From the NCBI GenBank assembly GCA_026075535.2, contig AP026538.1:16438337-16502336 (forward strand): DNA of 64,000 nucleotides, in the 5' to 3' direction. Of this stretch, positions 57,401-64,000 are shown piece by piece. Below the pieces are notes generated by a model. That model had not been told where the DNA came from. It saw only the letters and a program-made list of their open reading frames with translations, and did not search any database. The translations under genes were made by a program, and so were the position numbers. Within the stretch, counting starts at the first letter, position 1. Every line of letters starts with the position of its first letter. The DNA comes from Tricholoma matsutake (taxonomy: Eukaryota > Basidiomycota > Agaricomycetes > Agaricales > Tricholomataceae).

Positions 57401-58318
57401 CCTTGGCATGGTCTTCCCATGCCTTGTTTAAAATCGTTGATAACGCCGAGACGACATCATCGATTTCTGCTGAAGTATCTCCGTGCCAATCTAGCCACGG
57501 AGTTAGAGCGGAGGAGACGGCATCTCGATACGATGCCTCCTCCTCGGATCCTTTTTTGATGGACCACTTGGTGACCAGGACCAAAGAGCCCGGGCCAGGT
57601 AGCACTAATGTCAGGGGAGCATGGTCGGACGTCCCCCTGGCTTCAGGTACGATCTCACAGTACAATACAAATCTAAGATCTGTAGGTACGAACATCAGGT
57701 CGATCACTGTGGGGTGAAGGCCCTGTTGCGGGGGGAAGTGGGTAGGGCCCTGGTCAGGCCTAGTGCCATAGCCGTTTCCACTAAGTGGTCAGCGTGGATG
57801 GAGTGTGCAGGCCCCTGGGGGTCCCAGGAGGCGTGTCTCACATTGAAGTCGCCACACATGAAGTGTAAGCGGGGGATTGTCATAACGTTCTCAAATAAGA
57901 GCGTGATGGCCGAATGTTGGCTATCTGAGTACACGTTAGCAAGTAGCATGACGTCCTCCCCTATTCCCAGTGAGAATAAGAGGATGTCACGGTCATCGAT
58001 CAGATCTCGTCTGAGACCCGGTCTTAGATTAGCGATGCTGTTTGCAAAGTATACAGCGACGCGTGGTGGGGAGTCAATTCCCGATGGGCGCACCAGAGTT
58101 CCCCAATTTGGGCTCATTGGTGCACCTATAACTTCGTCCCCTTCCCTGTTGTGGGCAGAAGGGGCGTGCCTTACTAATCGCCAAGGAGGCTCTTGGATAA
58201 AAAGCAAATCGTAGTCGTCCACGAAGTCTGCCAGTAACAAGTCCATGTAACCCCAGTTTCTGTTTACATTCTGACTAAATACTCGTAGCTGAGGGGTAGA
58301 TCTAAGTCTGTCTCTCAT
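54468..58318 (-). pseudogene. A12 ORF2 with a 19-nt deletion
   Basis: It is 3851 nt, 19 less than intact. The deletion at about 57750 lies between two AGGGCCCTA repeats of the coding sequence and shifts the frame after LGLTRAL. Both sides are open: the EN N-terminus to 57704, then 1079 codons from 57707 with TSDHA, APGPDH, AFDIAQFFPS (preceded by T for A), YVDD, all RNase H acidic residues and the CCHC. Confidence 0.92.
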
Positions 58319-60238
58319 TTATGTTCGGCCACCGCGTCCTGTGGGATGGTAATTAGGAGGAGAGCGAGAATTGCGTTTTGCACTCACCTCGTTGTAGCGA
58401 GCCTTGATCCAATCACGGTCAAAGCGATGTCGCCAAAAATTGCATCGACGATCGTCAGATGCGTGGTTTTTCCGGCAGTTTAGACACCTAGCCGGGTGAG
58501 GACAGGCTGCCCCCTCTGGGGTAGCAGGAACGGGGGGGTTCACCTTGGCGTTTCCCTTACAACACCCTGCAAGGGCACGATGGTGCTCCTTGCGGTGTGG
58601 GCCTGCACAGATCGGACACTTGGTCTGTGGAGCTCTGCATGCTGGGGTGGGGTGGCCCCACTTCCAGCAGCGTTGGCACAGGGGCAAGCCTGGGTTGGCC
58701 CTGGCAGCCCTGACATAAGCGACGTAGCGTCCAAACTGGACGCCCCGACCGATAAGAGCCTTAGCTCGAGCACCGCTGACAGAGTCAGCAATGTTAAGGT
58801 ATACGGTGCACGTATCCGACATCTTCAAATCACGTACAACATGGGGGGGAACCTGCAGCACAGCGAGGTCCGATATTCTGGACTTCCCTAGGTGTGCAAC
58901 GACAATGTCAGGCGTAAGCGCCTTGTCATTGGCAATAAACGGCACATCGACCAGTTTTAGGTACGATGTGGATGTGGGTAACGCAGCGTCTACTTGCAAC
59001 GCAGAGGGGAACGCCTTGTGGGCAGCCTCCTTGAAACAATGAAGGTCCTCCTCAGAGGCCACAACGTCTGTAGCTACTGACAGATTGCCAGCGTGCATAG
59101 ATGCGGACTGGGCCACTAGTTTGGAGTGGTGCAGTCCGAGAGTGACTCGGACGTGGTCCAAGAAGTCAGCAGGGTTCGTCTCCACCCCAAGGGGGGGACG
59201 GACGTGGACCAGGACCTGTCGTCTCGACGGTCCATGGACAGTGGGCGAGGGCTTTGCAGCCTTCGGTCTAGAAGGGCCAATGTGCTGCTGAATATCAGCC
59301 AGCTTGTCGGTTGGAAGTTCAGGGAAGGCCTTGGCTAGTCGCACAAGGCCGTCCATGGAGGTGTTAGGAGCTCGCCCCCCAGGGAAGCGAGCGACCTGAG
59401 CAAAGGTCCCCCTGCCCGAAGGCCTGGTGGACCAGTTCACGGGGGGAGGTGGTCCTCTGCCCCATGACGACGAAACTCCCCCTGTTGGGGGCTTTGGAAG
59501 AGGTCGAGCCCCCTTTGGGCCTCGGGTCCTCGCTGATTTGTGAGGGGGGGGGCGTTGCCCATCCCATCCCTCCAGGTACTCCGTCCTTGGGACGTCGTTA
59601 GGATCGTTAGTGACAGTGCCCGACCGAGGTCATTTACTGCCCCTTGCCATTCTGTCTATAGCTTCCCAGAGCATAGCGCTCCCCGAGTCGCGATCGATAC
59701 CAGCCTCGGCAGCTGCTGCCAGCACCGAGCCCAGTCATTCAGCAATGAGCTGCCGTTCTTCAGCAGTCGGTCAACTGGATCCCGTCCTGTTAAGAACAAT
59801 TCGGAATCCTTCAGCGTACTCTCCCAGGTCTTTGGCGAAGGTCTGGGGGCCACTCCAGTCATCGCTAGCCATCTCCGTGTCCTGAATGACGTGGGAGGAG
59901 AGATTGTCGGCCACTTCATCAGCCCACGAAGCAGGTGTAGAAGGGGTCGGAGGTGCAGGAGACGCAGTTGCGTCTCTAGAAGATAGCGCTGGCACGCTGA
60001 ATCGCTGTGCTCGCGGGGTGACGATGCCCGCCCCATAGGGGGAGGGGGTTGGAGAGCCTCTTTGGGTCCTATGAGGGCCCACTGAGGGTGTGTTCTGTGT
60101 GGATCTGCGGCTCAAAGAGAGCCGCAGGGAATCAATTGGGTCGTCGCCAGGAGTTCTGGGCGTACCGGATCTAGAAGGTCTCCCCTCATCCATCGCCTCG
60201 CCCGATCTCCCCCCTCTTCTGGAAAACGAATCTGACAT
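58319..60238 (-). pseudogene. A12 ORF1 (gag-like) with several stops
   Basis: It is 1920 nt and in frame throughout, from ATG 60238 to TAA 58319. TGA codons lie at 59771-59773, 59735-59737 and 59630-59632. The first and third replace CGA. The C-terminal part from 59440 (MNWSTRPSGRG) is open and contains the three CCHC knuckles. The N-terminus (SFSRRGGRSGE) is of subtype A-2. The TAA is followed directly by the ORF2 ATG. Confidence 0.9.
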
Positions 60239-60383
60239 GCGTTGGTAAGATGCTGGTGATACCGGATCGCTGGGATCGAGAACAGATTGAGCTACAAAAG
60301 TTGAAAACGGTGTCGACGAAAGTTTTTGTGGCTGTGCACGTCGCGGTAGGAAGACAAGAAGCGATGTCTCCCCGATCATGTTA

Positions 60384-60661
60384 TGTGGTCGCACCTAAAA
60401 CACTGGTGTAGCAACCCAGAAGTGGCAGGGCTCATCACCCGCATTGCTGAGGTGTGCATCACTGCTGGTCATTGGCCGGCTCACTTCAAGGAATCCCTGT
60501 CGGTTATCATCCCGAAACCAGGGAAACCTAATTACTCCACTCCAAAGTCGTTCAGGCCCATCGTGCTACTGAACACTCTGGGCAAGTTAGTTGAAAAGAT
60601 GTTGTCTAGGCGACTTCAGTTCGACGGTGTCGCACACGAGGCCTTCGAGCAAAACCAGTTC
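60384..60661 (+). pseudogene. A6 ORF2 piece (RT)
   Basis: It continues A6 after A12: WSHLKHWCSN, IPKPGK, NTLGKLVEKML to EQNQF, where B9 is inserted. No stop is seen. About seven bases (60662-60668) separate it from the B9 5' end. Confidence 0.85.
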
Positions 60662-61348
60662 AGGCGCGGCTCCTTGACTTGTTACAACCACCATAAACAG
60701 TGGTAAACACTCCTGCTTGATGTTGGTCGCAACGTCGAGACTCCAATTTTGGTCCGATTTTCGATCGGATTTCGCCATCATGAACGCTCTCGGCATCTCC
60801 AGGCCTGCCCTGATTTGCTAAGAGATCCATCCATCCAATCTCCAGGGATGCCCCGGGCACTGTTTCTGACAGTGTCTGCTTTTCGTCTCGTTCTCCTGGG
60901 CTTCGAGGATCCTGGTTAGGTGAGTGTTGGCAATGAAAGAGTAGTCTGGGCCCCTATGGGGGCTTAGAGTGGGTGTGGGATGCCTACTTCAACGCTCACC
61001 CAAGTCATCGCATTCGTTTAGCTGGGGGAGGTCTGGTTCAGGAGGAGGGACATATTCACTGGATTGTGGGTCGTCTGGGAGGCTTCCTACCTCCATGCTG
61101 CATGAGTTTCTACATCTAGAGACCTGCTACACTGACTACCCATTGGAATACACCATCGTTAAAAGGGGCCGGGTGATGGTGCCCCCTGGTGGCTAAGTCA
61201 ACGCTCTGGTGGCCGCTACTTACCACCGACTCTTTACCTCCGGCACTCACACCCTCGAGGTGTTCGGAACTGGGTTCAATTGGCCCTCCCAATCTGCAGC
61301 AGGATTTGCAGCCTGTCTGCCCCCTCGGAGCGTCTGGAGGCTGTGTCG

Positions 61349-61361
61349 GGTGGACCCAGAA
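61349..61361. repeat. Target-site duplication of B10, left copy
   Basis: GGTGGACCCAGAA at 61349-61361 is repeated at 63589-63601 in the B9 leader (up to two further T's are ambiguous with the tail). Confidence 0.93.
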
Positions 61362-62001
61362 TTTTTTTTTTTTTTTTTTTTTGGATCAGAATTTATAACG
61401 CGGGGCTCGAACGCAGTCCGCGGAGCAAGGTACAAACTTGGGTACTACTTTATCTACGCGTTCCCCTCGCCCATCCCCCACTCAGGTCCCCGTTTTAGCC
61501 ACCTTTAGGCGGGCAGTTCCACAGACGTTGGCCTCTCAGCCAGGAAAGGCAATAATCTGGAGGGGGCACCCCCCCCTCCCGAAGTTAGCCATTAGATCGC
61601 CCTCTGGAGCAAACGGTCCCCCAGCCACATGTCCGACCAAGGCCAGACCAGGCGCAGCAGTGTTAATTCACCGTAAATCCCCCCTTGCGGGAGGAATAAC
61701 CGTTTGCATTTTTCCAGCCAACGAGGATTGACCACCCCAGACGAATGAGGTGGACCATCACCATGTTGTGCACGAGTGACAGTAACGAGGCGGGTGGTTG
61801 TTCACCTGGTTATTCACCGTGACCACCGTAAGTAGGGGGCCGAGACCCCCCTTGAGCAAATGCACCCATGTGCACGCACTCGATGACATCGTCCCCCCCG
61901 CAGTGGGGGGAAGGTATAGGGAAGCGACACCATGTCACCATCCCGATAGTGGCCACCAGTTACTTGGTGGCCGTGGACGTAGAGGGGGATAGACCCCTGT
62001 A

Positions 62002-62811
62002 CTAGTTGCGGCGCTGCTGTCCACGAGGACCTCGAGGACGACGGCGCCGTGCTGGGGACGAGGGTTCCCCAGATTGAGGCTCTGATTGAGCGGTGTGCAC
62101 CGCCGCATAGGAAGCCCGGAAGGCTGCCGGAGACGTGAGATCGAGAGGTGTCGGAACGGCTGCTAGTTCCGCCGACATCATCTCAGACAGTCGCCAGGTG
62201 GTCATGAATAACTCCCAGGCCATTTGGCGCCAAGCGTTCCTCTCTGCAGGGGGAACGGCGGACGTACGGACGGTACCAACGAACATGGTCATCGCGTCGA
62301 GTTGGTGTAGCATGGCATGAGAGGTGGCTTCGATTTCCAGCCTCTCATTCACAGATAACGGCACTTCGTCCTCCACCAGCTCAGGGATGGGGGGCAAAGG
62401 CGGTAACGGGGCAAGGGATGCCTCCGGATAGAAGAGCTCAGCAATGCCGAGCTCCTGAGTGTACATGTCCTCACGTTCGAGACTGCGAGTCCATCGTTTA
62501 TGTGCGACATGGACGTCCTGCGCCCACAGCACACGGTCGATCGTTTGCCTCGAGGCTAGCTTGGGGCTGCTCTCAGCATAATTGAGGGCCTCCTGCATAG
62601 CAAGAGAATCCTCGTCATCCTCAGGGTCGGAGAGGTCTTCTCCAGCCCATAGATCTCTAACTGCCCGTAGGGCAGTAGCTACATCCGGATCGTCATGATC
62701 GTACCGGGTGTCGTAGTCTTGGACGCCATCGTCGTAGATGTCGCCCATAATCAGGGAGGGGTCGTCTAGACCCCAGCGTGGTGTTTGGGCTCTAGTTCGC
62801 CGTTTAGGCAT
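62002..62811 (-). CDS. Family B protein, type 2 (269 aa, unknown function)
   Basis: The frame is intact. The N-terminus (residues 1-12, MPKRRTRAQTPR) is basic and, up to about residue 115, differs from type 1. It shares only a short acidic stretch (LWAGEDLSDPEDDEDS, 54-69) and LAS-QTI-R. From QELGIAELFYPE (119-130) to the end it closely follows type 1: IPELVEDE 142-149, the core with RNAWRQMAWELF 191-202, TTWRLSE 204-210 and PLDLTSPAAF 222-231, and the tail RRRRPRGPRGQQRR 255-268. No catalytic motif, zinc knuckle, membrane segment or signal peptide is visible. The N-terminal half of the short-B ORF remnants is of this type. The function is unknown. Confidence 0.8.
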   Translation of the reverse strand: MPKRRTRAQTPRWGLDDPSLIMGDIYDDGVQDYDTRYDHDDPDVATALRAVRDLWAGEDLSDPEDDEDSLAMQEALNYAESSPKLASRQTIDRVLWAQDVHVAHKRWTRSLEREDMYTQELGIAELFYPEASLAPLPPLPPIPELVEDEVPLSVNERLEIEATSHAMLHQLDAMTMFVGTVRTSAVPPAERNAWRQMAWELFMTTWRLSEMMSAELAAVPTPLDLTSPAAFRASYAAVHTAQSEPQSGEPSSPARRRRPRGPRGQQRRN

Positions 62812-63381
62812 TGAGAGGGGAAGTTAGTGCTAGTAGGTGATAGTAGAAATCAAGATACGTAGCGTGCCATCGATAACAGCTGGTCCCTTATCTCTATTCC
62901 GGGTCCACCCGATACTGCCTCCGAACGCTCCGAGGGGGGGACAGGCCGCACATCCTGTAACCTAGTGGGAGAAGATTGAACCCGGGTCATACCACCCTAG
63001 AAGAGTGAGCACCGGAGGTAGAGAGTTGGTGGAGAGTGGCGGCCACCAAGGTGTCGACCTAGCCGCCAGGGGGCACCATCGCCCGGCCCCTTTTAACGAT
63101 GGTGTATTCCAACGGGTAGTCAGTGTAGCTTGTCCCTAGTAGTAGTGACTCACATAGCATGGAGGCTAGAAGCCTCCCAGACAACTAGCAATCCAGTGAT
63201 AACGTCCCTTCTCCCTAAGCCAGACCTCCCCCAACTAAACGAGTGTGTCGACTTGGGCGAGCGTTGAAGCAGGCATCCCACACCCACTCTAAGCCCCCAG
63301 AGGGACCCAGACTACTCTTTCATAAACGACACTCACCTAGTCAGGATCCTCGAAGCCCAGGAGAGCGAGACAGATAGCAGC

Positions 63382-63398
63382 CATTGTCAAAAACAATG
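63382..63398 (-). promoter_or_regulatory. Covarying hairpin in the B10 leader
   Basis: In sense it is CATTGT-TTTTG-ACAATG, a 6-bp stem. B1, B2, B6 and B9 have CACTGT/ACAGTG. B3, B5, B7 and B8 have CATTGT/ACAGTG with a G-U pair. The third pair thus exists as C-G, U-A and U-G. Confidence 0.65.
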
Positions 63399-63684
63399 AC
63401 CGGGGCATCCACGGAGATCGGATGGACGGATCTCTTAGCAAATCAGGGTAGGCCTGGAGACGCCGAGAGCGTTCGTGATGGTGAAATCCGATCGAAAATC
63501 GGACGAAAATTGAAGTGTCGACGTCGCATGCAACGTTGAGCAGAGGTGTTTACCACTATTTATGGTGGTTGTAACAAGTCAAGGAGCCGGTGGACCCAGA
63601 ATTGAGATAAGGGACCGTCTGTTATCGTTATCACGCTACGTATCTTGACTTCTACCGTCATCTACTTGTGCTAAATCATCCTCA

Positions 63685-64000
63685 ATGCCCTCTACAAACC
63701 GTGGAGCACGAACTCGACACCAGGCGGCGCATGGCGACCCCCTCTTATACACAAACACCAACTTTGCAGACTTCGACGACAACTACCTCCCAGAGTTCAG
63801 ACACGTCTCCTTGAGCGGATGGGACTCTGATGTGGCTAACCAGTTCCACAATCTTTGGGCGGAGGATGACTCCTCCGACCTGCCAGACGACGATGATGGC
63901 CCTGCCACCGGTGGAGACGTCGAATTCATTCCGGGTCTCACCAAGCTAGCCTCGCAGGAGACGATAAACCGCTTCTTGGCATCACAAGTGATAGCCGATG
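63685..64000 (+). CDS. Family B protein type 1, N-terminal part (B9, incomplete)
   Basis: The open frame starts at the ATG after the leader (MPSTNRGARTRHQAAHGD) and continues past the window end. About 105 codons are visible, including the acidic patch (EDDSSDLPDDDDG) and ASQETINRFLASQ. It is almost identical to B2 over this stretch. Confidence 0.85.
   Translation, partial: MPSTNRGARTRHQAAHGDPLLYTNTNFADFDDNYLPEFRHVSLSGWDSDVANQFHNLWAEDDSSDLPDDDDGPATGGDVEFIPGLTKLASQETINRFLASQVIAD

Larger units (their letters stand above)
53931..60366 (-). mobile_element. A12: full-length family A element, inactivated
   Basis: The degenerate tail TTTTATTTTTTTT at 53931-53943 is followed by the 3' UTR, ORF2 (19-nt deletion), ORF1 (several stops) and a 5' end near 60366, about 6.4 kb in all. 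It is inserted in A6 on the opposite strand with a 14-bp TSD. The broken poly(A), TSD mismatch and multiple stops suggest an older insertion than A8. It belongs to ORF1 subtype A-2. Confidence 0.93.
18786..60661 (+). mobile_element. A6: outermost plus-strand family A copy, repeatedly interrupted
   Basis: Four ORF2 segments join in order across insertions: 18786-18842, 33657-34065, 53366-53930 and 60384-60661. TSDs at A7 (12 bp), at the A9/A11 block (15 bp) and at A12 (14 bp, one mismatch) prove the continuity. The copy is 5'-truncated at GEDVMLLANVY in the endonuclease and is interrupted at EQNQF by B9, so its 3' end lies beyond the window. It is the oldest plus-strand layer here. Confidence 0.88.
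61362..63587 (-). mobile_element. B10: complete long family B element, type 2 ORF
   Basis: It runs from poly(T) 61362-61382 to the 5' end at 63587, about 2.2 kb, with a TSD of at least 13 bp in B9. The 3' end carries GGATC for GGGTC, the same variant as A12. The ORF is intact and of type 2. This is an insertion of a B element into a B element. Confidence 0.94.
60669..64000 (+). mobile_element. B9: long family B element split by B10, runs off the window
   Basis: The 5' end GCTCCTTGACTTG is at 60669. The leader runs to 61361, is interrupted by B10 and resumes at 63602, leading to the ORF start at 63685. The 3' part is beyond the window. The leader carries CACTGT/ACAGTG at 60858-60874. Confidence 0.9.

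Noticed and set aside
62002..62811. Family B ORF as a host gene or a gag protein
   Set aside because: It always lies between B leader and B 3' UTR inside TSD-flanked units, and has no CCHC knuckles or similarity by eye to ORF1.
1..64000. CRISPR-like or satellite arrays
   Set aside because: The repeats are dispersed transposon copies and TSDs. No regular short repeat-spacer array is present.

Overview
The whole 64 kb is built from nested copies of two related poly(A)-tailed retrotransposon families. I see no host gene, rRNA, tRNA, CRISPR array or LTR. The organism is a eukaryote. The family type suggests a fungus, probably a basidiomycete: an ORF1 with three CCHC knuckles, then an ORF2 with AP-type endonuclease, reverse transcriptase, RNase H and a C-terminal CCHC, as in Tad-like LINEs. 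The taxonomic call is inference. Such a dense self-nested block would fit a heterochromatic, centromeric or subtelomeric island.

Family A is autonomous and about 6.45 kb. It has a 5' UTR of about 127 bp starting near ATCGCTTCTTGACTTGTTAC, an ORF1 of 636-640 aa, an in-frame TAA directly followed by the ATG of ORF2 (1289 aa), a 3' UTR of about 525 bp ending TTATAAACTTTTGACCC, and poly(A). Family B is non-autonomous and about 2.25 kb. It has a 5' leader of about 775 nt starting CTCCTTGACTTGTTAC, one ORF of 269-279 aa with no recognisable domain, a 3' UTR of about 620 nt, and a 3' tail like A's. A third tier, short B (about 1.86 kb, three copies), has a scrambled ORF but intact ends and sharp target-site duplications (TSDs).

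Layout. 1-18785: minus-strand A copies (A2, A3, A4, A5) with B pieces; A3 is full length and split by B2, and several junctions lack TSDs, so they are rearranged. 18786-60661: an old 5'-truncated plus-strand copy, A6, serves as target. Into it went A7 (18843-33644, itself hit by short B5 and by the intact A8 at 24826-31273), a composite A9/A10/A11 block (34066-53350, with B6, B7, B8) and minus-strand A12 (53931-60366). 60669-64000: B9 (+) is interrupted by the complete B10 (-), and the B9 ORF runs off the window.

How they work together (inference): A supplies endonuclease and RT. B and short B share A's terminal sequences and the same apparent nick preference, so they are probably mobilised by A. 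The B protein is conserved between two types with different N-termini and is the most novel coding content here. A8 has both ORFs open and a 15-16 bp TSD, so it is the best candidate for a competent source. Many other copies are broken, often by CGA to TGA changes.
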